Made by a program: the position numbers and the translations under genes. Positions 1 to 8,500 of a stretch of DNA of 21,709 nt are shown here, piece after piece. The stretch is from Flavobacteriales bacterium UBA6969 (lineage in GTDB: Bacteria > Bacteroidota > Bacteroidia > Flavobacteriales_D > Sanyastnellaceae), in contig DJYV01000177.1 of the NCBI GenBank assembly GCA_002448555.1, positions 2,552 through 24,260 on the forward strand, given 5' to 3'. The first letter of the stretch is position 1, and each line of letters begins with the position of its first letter. The notes beneath the pieces were generated by a model that ran no database searches, was not told the DNA's origin, and saw nothing but the letters and a program-made list of their open reading frames with translations.

Positions 1-18
1 GTTAAAAAGTGTAAGTAT

Positions 19-48
19 TTGAAATTCCCGGCATGTCACCTATCTTTG
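19..48 (+). promoter_or_regulatory. Bacteroidota-type promoter of the L31 gene
   Basis: TTG at 19-21, 19 bases, then TATCTTTG at 41-48. This fits the Bacteroidota sigma factor consensus (TTG, about 19 bases, TAnnTTTG). Transcription should start near position 53, leaving a leader of about 25 bases before the ATG at 78. The leader contains the 10-base palindrome CCCTTAAGGG (53-62), of unknown meaning. Confidence 0.75.
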
Positions 49-77
49 CCGCCCCTTAAGGGATTACAACACGAGCT

Positions 78-356
78 ATGAAACCAGGAATCCACCCCGA
101 TAACTACCGTTTGGTTGTTTTTAAAGACATGTCAAACGACTACGCGTTCTTGAGCCGTTCGGCTGCCGCAACCAAAGAAACCATTAAGTGGGAGGACGGA
201 AACGAGTACCCATTGGTCAAGGTGGAAGTCAGCCACAAGTCGCACCCTTTCTACACGGGCAAAGCACAATTTGTGGATACAGCCGGTCGAATTGATAAGT
301 TCCGTCAGAAGTACAGCAAGTTCGATAATAAGGGAGAGGACAAGAAAGAAGGCTAA
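78..356 (+). CDS. rpmE2: 50S ribosomal protein L31, type B
   Basis: This 92-residue protein is a component of the large ribosomal subunit. The N-terminus MKPGIHPDNYR and the core segment SHPFYTGKAQFVDTAGRIDKF are characteristic of L31. There is no CxxC zinc motif, and the protein is longer than the roughly 70-residue zinc-binding form, so it is the zinc-independent type B (C-minus) paralogue. It is monocistronic: its own TATCTTTG promoter lies upstream and a strong hairpin terminator follows 23 bases after the stop. In many bacteria type B L31 is induced by zinc starvation through Zur. No Zur-like operator was recognised here, and in this phylum type B is often the only L31. The lysine-rich tail (KGEDKKEG) is typical of ribosomal proteins. 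Confidence 0.95.
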   Translation: MKPGIHPDNYRLVVFKDMSNDYAFLSRSAAATKETIKWEDGNEYPLVKVEVSHKSHPFYTGKAQFVDTAGRIDKFRQKYSKFDNKGEDKKEG

Positions 357-379
357 GCGCACTGCCGCTTCACCATAAC

Positions 380-407
380 AAAAAGGGACCAAAACGGTCC
401 CTTTTTT
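380..407. terminator. Bidirectional intrinsic terminator between L31 gene and ribB fusion
   Basis: A perfect 11-bp stem (AAAAAGGGACC at 380-390, complement at 396-406) encloses the 5-base loop AAAAC. The GC core is flanked by A and T tracts, so it can terminate transcription from either side. It sits between the convergent L31 gene (ends 356) and the ribB fusion gene (ends 430, minus strand) and probably serves both. Confidence 0.9.
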
Positions 408-429
408 GTTGCTTGAGCATCTAGTGATG

Positions 430-1551
430 TTACTTCGGCAGGTCGAGGCCGGATGTCCTCGTAATGGTGAGACCGTATCCGATGGGACCGAGGGTGCGTT
501 CGGTGTTGGTGAGTACGTGGCAATTGCGCACACCAAGTTGCCGGATGATTTGGGCGCCAATGCCGTAATCTTTGGTGTCCATTCGTGCCGGTGCTGACTG
601 GTCGCTTTCTTGGATGCGCTTGTAAGCAGTCAATTCATCGAGGATTCCTCCTCCTTGACGCAGCTTGTTCAGGTACACCAAAACACCACAGCCAATGTCA
701 TCCATCTTTTTCATCGCGGCGTGGAGCATGGGGCCTTTACCGAAGTCGGTGATCTGGAAGACATCTCCAAGCATGCTCGTGCTGTGCACGCGAACTGGAA
801 CCTCGTCGTTTTCTTCCCACGTCCCTTTGACCAATGCCACGTGTTCCACTTCATTCGAGGATTGGCGAAATACAACGGCGGTGAAAGGGCCAAAGGCGGT
901 TTGAATTTCCATCTCTTTGACGCGCTCGATAAGGGTCTCGTTTTGAAGCCGGTGTTCAATCAGGTCGGCAATGGAAACCAATTTCAAGTTGAATTTGTCC
1001 GCCAGTTCCCGGCATTCGGGCAAACGCGCCATCGTGCCGTCCTCGTTCATGATCTCCACAATGACTCCGGCGGGCTCAAAACCTGCAAGGCGGGCAAAAT
1101 CAATGGCAGCCTCCGTGTGGCCTGCTCGGCGAAGGACGCCTCCCTTTCGCGCGCGCAGTGGAAATATGTGCCCTGGCTTGCCTAATTCTTCTGGTCGGGT
1201 GTTCGAGTTGATCAGTGCTTGAATCGTTTTGGAGCGGTCTTGCGCTGAGATGCCTGTGGTGCATCCGTGGCCGATGAGGTCCACACTCACAGTGAAGGGC
1301 GTTTCGTATGCCGCATTGTTGGATTGTACCATGAGCGCCAAGTCTAGTTCGTCGCACCGATCTTCCACTAGGGGAGCGCAGATTAAACCGCGTCCATGCG
1401 TGGCCATGAAGTTGACGACTTCGGGGGTGGCATGACGGGCAGCTACGAGAAAATCACCCTCGTTCTCGCGGTCCTCATCGTCCACGACAATAATGACCTC
1501 TCCATTGCGAACGGCCTCAATGGCTTCTGGGATGGTGTCCAGCATTTGCAT
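430..1551 (-). CDS. ribB: 3,4-dihydroxy-2-butanone 4-phosphate synthase fused to a degenerate GTP cyclohydrolase II domain
   Basis: The 373-residue protein has the architecture of bifunctional RibBA. The N-terminal half (about 1-203) is an intact RibB that converts ribulose 5-phosphate to dihydroxybutanone phosphate for riboflavin synthesis: DDEDRENEGD (24-33), HGRGLIC (52-58) and GHTEA (144-148) are present. The C-terminal half (about 205-373) aligns with GTP cyclohydrolase II but appears inactive. The three zinc cysteines of the family are replaced by Ser259, Phe270 and Lys272, and the QEGRGIG motif reads roughly KLRQGGGI. A complete stand-alone RibA at 14435-15010 would supply the missing step. 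Hybrid RibB proteins with a non-functional RibA-like tail (called RibBX in Proteobacteria) are known. The tail may be structural or regulatory. The gene is transcribed from a TACTTTTG box four bases before its ATG, leaving no room for an FMN riboswitch. Confidence 0.93.
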   Translation of the reverse strand: MQMLDTIPEAIEAVRNGEVIIVVDDEDRENEGDFLVAARHATPEVVNFMATHGRGLICAPLVEDRCDELDLALMVQSNNAAYETPFTVSVDLIGHGCTTGISAQDRSKTIQALINSNTRPEELGKPGHIFPLRARKGGVLRRAGHTEAAIDFARLAGFEPAGVIVEIMNEDGTMARLPECRELADKFNLKLVSIADLIEHRLQNETLIERVKEMEIQTAFGPFTAVVFRQSSNEVEHVALVKGTWEENDEVPVRVHSTSMLGDVFQITDFGKGPMLHAAMKKMDDIGCGVLVYLNKLRQGGGILDELTAYKRIQESDQSAPARMDTKDYGIGAQIIRQLGVRNCHVLTNTERTLGPIGYGLTITRTSGLDLPK

Positions 1552-1555
1552 GGTG

Positions 1556-1563
1556 CAAAAGTA
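1556..1563 (-). promoter_or_regulatory. -7 box of the ribB fusion, leaderless layout
   Basis: On the minus strand TACTTTTG matches TAnnTTTG and is followed by only CACC before the ATG at 1551. The expected transcription start therefore falls at or next to the start codon. The -33 element is weak: no clear TTG is seen 19-20 bases upstream. Confidence 0.6.
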
Positions 1564-1589
1564 GGGTGTTCCTCGCCGAATAACTGCCC

Positions 1590-1597
1590 TAACTTTG
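1590..1597 (+). promoter_or_regulatory. -7 box of def, leaderless layout
   Basis: TAACTTTG is followed by TCCC and the def ATG at 1602. As for the opposing ribB promoter, the predicted transcript would begin at the start codon. The -33 region overlaps the divergent promoter at 1556-1563 and shows no good TTG. Confidence 0.6.
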
Positions 1598-1601
1598 TCC
1601 C

Positions 1602-2174
1602 ATGATTTTACCGATAGTCGCCTACGGAGATCCAGTGCTAAAAGCTGAGGCTAAGGACATCGAGAAAGGCCATGCTGGATTGGATGAACTGGTGCAAAAT
1701 ATGTGGGAAACGATGTATGAAGCGGACGGGGTGGGACTGGCGGCACCCCAAGTCGGCTTGTCGATTCGATTGTTTGTCTGCGACGGTTCTCCCTTTGCCG
1801 GAGGCGAAAAAGGAGATCCGGGGTGCCAGGATTTTAAACGCGTCATGATCAATCCAGTCCTGTTTGATGAATCTGAGGACACCGGTGAAATGGAAGAAGG
1901 GTGTCTGTCCATCCCGGGCATTCGAGAAGGAGTAGAGCGTCCCAATTCAATCTCGGTTGAGTACTACAATGAGAAGTGGGAATTGGTGGAAGAGCGGCTG
2001 ACGGGTTTGGCGGCTCGAATTGTGCAACACGAAAACGATCACCTCGATGGGGTTTTGATCACCGACCACCTCACGCCAATGAAGCGCCGTTTGCTCCACG
2101 GCAAGTTGCGGGACATCGGGTTGGGCAAGGTGCCCTCGGACTACCGCATGAAGCTTCCAAAGCGCAAGCGATGA
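1602..2174 (+). CDS. def: Peptide deformylase
   Basis: This cytoplasmic metalloenzyme removes the formyl group from the N-terminal methionine of new proteins. All three signature motifs are visible in the 190 residues: GVGLAAPQVG (43-52), EGCLSIPG (99-106) with metal-ligand Cys101, and HENDH (143-147) with two metal-ligand histidines and the catalytic glutamate. The start MILPIVAYGDPVL is typical for the family. A moderately long loop around residues 62-78 (GSPFAGGEKGDPG) is common in Bacteroidota deformylases. The promoter TAACTTTG ends four bases before the ATG. The TGA stop overlaps the ATG of the following lipoprotein gene (ATGA), so the two are translationally coupled. The gene is divergent from the ribB fusion with 50 bases between starts. 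Confidence 0.96.
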   Translation: MILPIVAYGDPVLKAEAKDIEKGHAGLDELVQNMWETMYEADGVGLAAPQVGLSIRLFVCDGSPFAGGEKGDPGCQDFKRVMINPVLFDESEDTGEMEEGCLSIPGIREGVERPNSISVEYYNEKWELVEERLTGLAARIVQHENDHLDGVLITDHLTPMKRRLLHGKLRDIGLGKVPSDYRMKLPKRKR

Positions 2175-2665
2175 AGGCGGGATTTTTGGCTGCAGGCGTT
2201 GCTGTGCTGTTGCTCTTGGGCTGCGGCATGCCGAAGAATGATGGGCCGTGTGCGCAGTTGCGCTCGGAGGTAGAGCAAATGGAGCAATCCCTGTTGGCGG
2301 GGGGTGAGGAGGTGGATGCCGAGCTGCGGGCACAGATGATGCAAACGTATGCGCGGTTCGCGAACACCTGTCACGACCATGAATTCACGCCCGAGGCGTT
2401 GTTTCGCCGAGCGGATTTGCTCCGTTCTGCCGGCAAGTTTCAAGAGGCCATGACCCAGCTGCGTGACATCCACGACCATTATGCCAACTACGACAAGCGA
2501 TCCGTGTGTGCTTTCCTCGTTGGTTTCATTGCGGAGGTGGAATTGAACGACCGCGAGCAGGCCAAGAAAACCTACCAGCAGGTCATCGAGGTTCACCCGG
2601 ATTCTGAGGCAGCAAAATGGGCGCGTCAATCCCTCCAGAATCTGGAGGCGACTGCCCGGGACTGA
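2171..2665 (+). CDS. Small lipoprotein with TPR-like repeats
   Basis: The start is set by the ATGA overlap with the def stop codon and by a clear lipoprotein signal: MKAGFLAAGVAVLLLLGC, with lipobox LLGC and lipidated Cys18. The mature part is helical. A charged segment (about 26-45, SEVEQMEQSLLAGGEEVDAE) is followed by repeats resembling tetratricopeptides, for example ALFRRADLLRSAGKFQEAM and REQAKKTYQQVIEVHPDSEAA. The layout resembles short BamD- or YbgF-like TPR lipoproteins of the outer-membrane periplasmic face, but at 164 residues it is too short to assign to either. Coupling to def suggests co-expression rather than shared function. A reading frame open further upstream (from 1976) lies inside def and is not used. 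Function unknown. Confidence 0.85.
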   Translation: MKAGFLAAGVAVLLLLGCGMPKNDGPCAQLRSEVEQMEQSLLAGGEEVDAELRAQMMQTYARFANTCHDHEFTPEALFRRADLLRSAGKFQEAMTQLRDIHDHYANYDKRSVCAFLVGFIAEVELNDREQAKKTYQQVIEVHPDSEAAKWARQSLQNLEATARD

Positions 2666-2714
2666 GCCGGAAACATTCGCTCGTATTTGGGCGTGTTATG
2701 TCGAAGGCGAGGCT

Positions 2715-2722
2715 TAGTTTTG
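2715..2722 (+). promoter_or_regulatory. -7 box of the fba-pgi operon
   Basis: TAGTTTTG matches TAnnTTTG and lies 18 bases before the fba ATG at 2741. No TTG lies at the ideal distance. The nearest is at 2687-2689, 25 bases upstream. The box supports the start at 2741, because the longer in-frame start at 2687 would lie upstream of the promoter. Confidence 0.5.
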
Positions 2723-2740
2723 TGCCCCAAATTGCTAACC

Positions 2741-3811
2741 ATGAGTCAAAAATTTCGCCCAGGCGTACTGTGGGGTAAAGAGGTGCGCGAAGTCTTCGAA
2801 GACGCACAAGCCAACGGCTACGCGCTTCCTGCTGTCAATGTCATTGGAACGAATTCCATCAACGCTGTATTGGAGACAGCGCGTGATCTGAATTCTCCGG
2901 TCATCATCCAATTCTCCAATGGCGGCGCCGCATTCAATGCTGGCAAGGGCTTGAAGTTGGACAATCAAGAAAATGCGGTGCTCGGATCCATTGCCGGCGC
3001 TCACCACGTGCACACCATGGCCAAAGCCTACGGTGTACCGGTCATCTTGCACACCGACCACTGCGCGCGCAAACTGCTCCCTTGGATCGATGGGTTGCTC
3101 GACGAGAGCGAGGCACATTTCAAGGCCACAGGCCAGCCGTTGTTCAGCTCGCACATGATTGACTTGAGCGAAGAACCGATCGAGGAGAACATCGCCACGT
3201 GCAAGCCTTACCTCGAGCGCATGCACGGTTTGGGCATGTTCCTCGAAATTGAGTTGGGTGTTACCGGTGGGGAAGAAGACGGCGTGGACAATACGGACAT
3301 CGACAGCAGCAAGCTGTACACCCAACCAGAAGAGGTGGCATACGCTTATGAAGAACTCCGGGCCATCAGCGATCAATTCACGGTCGCTGCAGCCTTTGGA
3401 AACGTTCACGGCGTTTACAAGCCAGGTAACGTCTCCCTCACGCCGAAAATCCTGGACAATAGCCAGAAGTTCATTGAGGAGAAATTCGGTACCGGTTCCA
3501 ACCCGGTTGACTTCGTGTTCCACGGCGGAAGTGGTTCAACGGTAGCGGAAATCCGGGAAGCCATTTCGTACGGTGCCATTAAGATGAACATCGATACGGA
3601 CATGCAGTGGGCCTTCTTGAGCGGCATCCGGGATTACGTCACGAACAACATCGATTACTTGAAGACGCAAATTGGAAACCCGGAAGGACCCGATGTGCCA
3701 AACAAGAAGAAGTACGACCCGCGCGTGTGGTTGCGCCAAGGCGAAGGGTACTTCGTGGAGCGCTTGAAGCAGGCTTTTGAAGATTTGAACTGCGTCTGCC
3801 GCAACGCCTGA
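2741..3811 (+). CDS. fbaA: Class II fructose-bisphosphate aldolase
   Basis: This zinc enzyme of glycolysis and gluconeogenesis interconverts fructose 1,6-bisphosphate with dihydroxyacetone phosphate and glyceraldehyde 3-phosphate. The 356 residues match the E. coli FbaA type in length and order of motifs: LPAVNVIGTNSINAVLE near the N-terminus, HTDHC (104-108) with the catalytic Asp and a zinc His, LGVTGGEEDGVDN, FGNVHGVYKPGN, FHGGSGST and MNIDTDMQW. An in-frame ATG at 2687 would add 18 residues that do not resemble the family. MSQKFRPGV at 2741 aligns with known N-termini and follows the promoter box. pgi begins 5 bases after the stop, so the two sugar-phosphate enzymes form an operon. Confidence 0.96.
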   Translation: MSQKFRPGVLWGKEVREVFEDAQANGYALPAVNVIGTNSINAVLETARDLNSPVIIQFSNGGAAFNAGKGLKLDNQENAVLGSIAGAHHVHTMAKAYGVPVILHTDHCARKLLPWIDGLLDESEAHFKATGQPLFSSHMIDLSEEPIEENIATCKPYLERMHGLGMFLEIELGVTGGEEDGVDNTDIDSSKLYTQPEEVAYAYEELRAISDQFTVAAAFGNVHGVYKPGNVSLTPKILDNSQKFIEEKFGTGSNPVDFVFHGGSGSTVAEIREAISYGAIKMNIDTDMQWAFLSGIRDYVTNNIDYLKTQIGNPEGPDVPNKKKYDPRVWLRQGEGYFVERLKQAFEDLNCVCRNA

Positions 3812-3816
3812 GCTGC

Positions 3817-5430
3817 ATGTTGAAGCCCTTTCACCTTCGCCAATCCGATGCGCACAAGCGCCTTTTGGAATTGGCTGAGCGCGTCGGTGCGCTGCACTTG
3901 CGCGATTTATTTACCGAGAACCCTGATCGACTGCACCGCATGTCGGCGAGTTTGGATGGGATGTATCTGGATTGGTCCAAACACCGGGTGACCGAGGAGG
4001 TCATGGACGCCTTGTTTGCGCTGGCGGAGGAGGCCGGATGGGCACAAGGGGTGCAACGCCTGTTTGCGGGTGAACACATCAACCAGACGGAAGACCGGGC
4101 GGTGCTGCACATGGCCCTGCGTGGAGAAGCTGGTGACGGGTTCACTGTGGAGGGAAAGGATGTGATGGATGAGGTATTGGCCACGCGCCGTGCGATGGGA
4201 GCCTATGCCGATGCGGTGCGATCCAATGGGCGCATCACAGATGTGGTCAACATCGGGATTGGCGGTTCTGATTTAGGGCCGTTGATGGTGACAAAGGCCC
4301 TTCGGAATCAGTCCGAAGGCGGTCCGAGCGTGCATTTTGTCAGCAACGTCGACGGTGCGCATCTGGAATCGGTGTTGGACGGATTGACCCCCGAGTCAAC
4401 CCTGTTCATCGTAGTCAGCAAAACCTTCACAACGCAGGAGACCATGGCCAATGCAGATGCAGCAAAGGCCTGGATTGAATCCGCTTCGTTGCCCATTGCT
4501 GAGCATTTCGCTGCGGTGTCGACCAACGTTCCGGCAGCTGTTTCTTTCGGCGTGAAAGAGGCCCATGTTTTCGGATTTCGGGATTGGGTAGGCGGCCGCT
4601 ATAGTCTCTGGGGCCCGGTGGGATTGAGCATTGCGTGCTCAGTTGGCAGTGCCGCATTTGGAGAATTGCTGGCAGGCGCACGCGCCATGGATCGCCACGT
4701 TGCCGAAGCGCCGGCGCGAGAAAACGTGCCGTTGATCAGCGCGCTCTTGGGGGTCTGGTATCGGGAATACTTGGGATTCCCTACCCACGTTGTCCTGCCT
4801 TATGCTCAAGATTTAGGCCGCTTTCCAGCCTACTTGCAGCAGGCTGATATGGAAAGCAACGGTAAATACGTCGGTCGGGATGGGCTCCCTGTTGAGCATG
4901 CGACAGGACCGGTAGTCTGGGGAGAGGCCGGAACCAACGGCCAACACGCGTTTTACCAGCTGCTTCATCAAGGCACGGACATTCACCCTGCGGACATCAT
5001 CGCTGTGGATGCACCGCTTTCCGCTTACACCGATCACCACACCAAGTTGTTGGCCAACGCCATTGCACAGGCGGAAGCATTGATGTGCGGGCGGAATGAA
5101 GCCGATGTGCGGGCAGAAATGGAGGCTGACGGGCGAACGGCGGCGGAGATTGAGGCCGTTGCGCCTCACCGGGTTTTTCGGGGGAACCGTCCCAGTACCT
5201 TCATCCTTTTGGATGCGTTAAATGCGCGAAGCGTCGGTCAATTGATTGCGTTGTATGAGCACCGCATCTTCATCCAAGGCTTGCTTTGGAACGTGTGCAG
5301 TTACGACCAATGGGGGGTTGAATTGGGCAAGGTGCTGGCTAAAAACATCCTTTCCGAATGGTCAGAGGGAAGCACTGGATCCGAACACGACGCCAGCACG
5401 CAATTCCTCATTGAGCGGCTGAAGCGTTGA
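3817..5430 (+). CDS. pgi: Glucose-6-phosphate isomerase
   Basis: This cytoplasmic enzyme interconverts glucose 6-phosphate and fructose 6-phosphate. It is 537 residues long, close to the E. coli enzyme (549). Visible motifs are the sugar-phosphate-binding IGIGGSDLGPLMVTKALR, the active-site segment SKTFTTQETMANA, PGI signature 1 (GGRYSLWGPVGLS), the EHATGPVVWGEAGTNGQHA region, and signature 2 near the end (SYDQWGVELGK). The gene starts 5 bases after the fba stop and is very probably co-transcribed with it. No convincing terminator is visible after the stop. The following 135 bases carry the promoter of the large repeat protein. Confidence 0.97.
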   Translation: MLKPFHLRQSDAHKRLLELAERVGALHLRDLFTENPDRLHRMSASLDGMYLDWSKHRVTEEVMDALFALAEEAGWAQGVQRLFAGEHINQTEDRAVLHMALRGEAGDGFTVEGKDVMDEVLATRRAMGAYADAVRSNGRITDVVNIGIGGSDLGPLMVTKALRNQSEGGPSVHFVSNVDGAHLESVLDGLTPESTLFIVVSKTFTTQETMANADAAKAWIESASLPIAEHFAAVSTNVPAAVSFGVKEAHVFGFRDWVGGRYSLWGPVGLSIACSVGSAAFGELLAGARAMDRHVAEAPARENVPLISALLGVWYREYLGFPTHVVLPYAQDLGRFPAYLQQADMESNGKYVGRDGLPVEHATGPVVWGEAGTNGQHAFYQLLHQGTDIHPADIIAVDAPLSAYTDHHTKLLANAIAQAEALMCGRNEADVRAEMEADGRTAAEIEAVAPHRVFRGNRPSTFILLDALNARSVGQLIALYEHRIFIQGLLWNVCSYDQWGVELGKVLAKNILSEWSEGSTGSEHDASTQFLIERLKR

Positions 5431-5501
5431 ATTTTTGGTCCGTCTGAGCGCGAGTGAACGCACGCGTGTCGGGTGATTTCCGCATTTCGAGGGCTTTGGT
5501 G

Positions 5502-5531
5502 TTGCGCAATCTTGTGGGAAATTGTAGTTTG
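5502..5531 (+). promoter_or_regulatory. Probable promoter of the 1422-residue repeat protein
   Basis: TTG at 5502-5504, 20 bases, then TAGTTTG at 5525-5531. The -7 box is one base shorter than TAnnTTTG, so the match is imperfect. The ATG at 5566 lies 34 bases downstream. An in-frame ATG at 5473 lies upstream of this promoter and lacks a signal peptide. Confidence 0.45.
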
Positions 5532-5565
5532 CAGATTCCTAACGACCAACTGTAAAACCAAATCC

Positions 5566-8500
5566 ATGCGCAATTTATTCTTAGCCCTCCTTGGCGGGAT
5601 GCTCTCAGTACCCGCTTTAGCCGACGTTGTCGGCATCGAATCTGAAGTGTACGCAACTTCTGAGAACGGAACGACTTACCGTGTTTATGTCAATTTCGAT
5701 GCCGGTGATGACGAACTGATTGCGATCTACGGAACTGTTGGCGAGGCGCAAAATGCACCATTGAGTGTTTTGACAACAACAACGTTCTACCAGGAGCCGA
5801 CGGCTTCGGTGAACTACGCGCAGGATGTCAACCCCGCCTTTTTCGGATTTTTCCCAAACCTCGCATACGACAGTTGGTTCACCATTGGTTCAGAAGACAA
5901 TACGGGTACCGGCGGATTGAGTGCTGTGGGCATGCAGCCTTACCTTGATGGATTCAATACGGCCAATGGGTTCACGGTTGACACCTTCACGGGCGCCTCT
6001 TGGTTTGTTATTCCCGGTGCTTCGGCCGATGCCATTGCCGGGGACGACAACCGCGTGTTGGTCGCGCAATTGACCACTGACGGCATCATCACGGTTGTGC
6101 TGAATGCACAGTATGACGATGCCACTGGCAGCACATCGACAGCCATTGGCCTGACCGCGACGTTTCCCGAGTTAGCGGCGGGGTGCACGGATGCGACGGC
6201 TTGCAACTACGACGGCGACGCAGAAGCGGACGACGGAAGCTGTGTTTTCCCTGCTGATGCGTGCGATGATGGGGACAGTTTGACCATCAACGATGCGTAC
6301 GATTCCGCATGTGCTTGCGCCGGCGAAGCCGTGGTTGAGGGCTGCACCGATGCCAGTGCGTGCAACTACGCTGCTGCAGCGAACACCGACGATGGCTCGT
6401 GCTTTTCAGTAGGTGATGCCTGCGATGATGGCGACGCCAGCACCGGTGGCGACGTGATTGGAGACGACTGCCAGTGTGCAGGTTTTGACATCGTCTTCGG
6501 TTGCACCGATTCATCGGCGTGCAACTACGACTCAGCTGCCGAGCAATCGGATGGTTCGTGTGTGTATCCAGGCGATCCTTGCGATGATGGATTCAGCAAC
6601 ACCATTGACGACGTGTACCAAATTGACTGCTCGTGCAGCGGCACCTTGGTTCCAACCGGTCCAGCTGGGATCGAGGTGGAGGAATATGCCACGTCCGAAT
6701 ACGGAACAACGTACCGCGTGTACGCGACGTTCGACGCGCCCACCAATGAACTCATTGCCGTTTACGGAACCGTGAGTGAAACACAAAACGCGCCGTTAAG
6801 TGTCCTCTCTACGACCGGTTTTTACAACACGGAGTTGGGATCGAATTTTGGCGAATTTATCAATCCTGCGTTTTTCTCAACCTTCCCTGAGGTGGAGTAT
6901 GACAGCTGGTTCACCATCGGCACGGAGAATACCAATGGAGACGGTGGAGTCGGTTCGGTTGGGTTGGAGCCCTACTTAGAAGGGTTCAACTCTGGCAACG
7001 GATTTACGGTCGATACGTTCTTGGGCGCTTCTTGGTTTGTGGTTCCCGGTTCAAACAGTGACGCCATTGCGGGGGATGACAACAAGGTTCTTGTCGCCCA
7101 ATTGACTACCGATGGTGTGGCTACGTTGGTAATGAATTTCCAGTACGATGACCTCGAAGGCAACAGCTACAACACCGATGGTTTGACCGTGACGTTCCCT
7201 GAAGTGCCCTCCGGGTGCACGGACGCGATGGCATGCAACTACGATGCGGAGGCGGAAGTCAACGACGGCTCGTGCGCATATCCAGGCGATGCATGTGACG
7301 ATGGAGATGCGATGACCATCAACGATGCCTATACAGACACCTGCGGATGTGCTGGAGATGCAGTGGTTGAAGGGTGTACAGATGCTACAGCGTGTAACTA
7401 CGATGCGGCGGCCAATGTGGACGATGGTTCATGCGCCCAGTTGGATGAATGCGGCGTATGCGGTGGCAATGGCATTCCGGATGGCGCCTGCGGATGCGAT
7501 GGCAACGGACCGGATGAATACTATGATTGCGATGGTAATTGCTTGAACGATACGGACGCCGATGGTGTTTGCGATGAATTGGAAATCGCCGGTTGCCAGG
7601 ACGCCGCCGCGTGCAACTACAATGCGGACGCCACCGATAACGATAACTCGTGCACATACCCTGATGAGCTATACAATTGCGACGGTACATGCGTCAATGA
7701 CATCAACCAGAACGGCTTGTGCGACGAACTGGAAGTGTTTGGCTGCACGTCGGAAACAGCGGACAACTATGATCCCGAAGCCTTGACGGACAACGGTACA
7801 TGCCTCTGGTTGGATGGATTGGTTGAATCCCTTTCATATGAGGTGTATGCTGAAGATGGTATTTCGGGCATGACGACGTACCGACTGTATGCCAATTTCG
7901 CTTCGAACGATGTGGAAGTAACCGCAGTTTACGGCACTGAGGCATCCCCTTGGCAGCTGGTGCCTTCTACGTCTTTCTACCAAGATGAGGTAGGTACGGC
8001 GTTTGCGAGTGGAATCAACCCGGCGTTCTTCGCGGTGGTGCCATCGCTCGAATACGATTCTTGGTTGGCCATTGGCGCAGCACCGGGTGAGGATGATCAA
8101 TCCAACTCGGTAGGGATGGATGCATTTACTCCGGCCTTTGAGGCGGGTGGGGCATTGGACGTGAATACCTTCCTTGGGGGGTCACTTTTCCTCATTCCCG
8201 GCACGTCAACGCAAGCGGTTCCGGTGGACGGAAAAGTCCTCTTGGCGCAGGTGACAACGGATGGGCTGACCGATGCCTTGGTCAACATTCAATTGCGTGA
8301 TGCCAACGACGAAACGTTCGAGGTTGCGGGGCTGTCATTGACCTTCCCACAGGTGGAGGTTACCGGTGCGGGTTGCACTGACCCAGCAGCCAATAACTAC
8401 GACCCGGGGGCGTTGCTGGATGATGGAACATGTGAATACCCCGAGCCGAGCTACACGGGGCTCACCTACGAATTGATTGCGGAGGACCTGCCTGAGGCGG

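Noticed and set aside
53..62. Palindrome CCCTTAAGGG in the L31 leader
   Set aside because: A 10-base palindrome occurs easily by chance, and it matches no Zur or other operator that I know.
132..560. Open frame of 142 codons on the minus strand
   Set aside because: It overlaps the L31 gene, the hairpin terminator and the end of the ribB fusion, and resembles no protein family I recognise.
610..1185. Open frame of 191 codons on the plus strand
   Set aside because: It lies antisense within the ribB fusion, whose protein is clearly recognised.
2735..3523. Open frame of 262 codons on the minus strand
   Set aside because: Mirror frame of the aldolase gene; no independent promoter or family resemblance.
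5431..5565. Terminator after pgi
   Set aside because: The GC-rich stretch around 5450-5470 does not form a convincing stem with a T tract.
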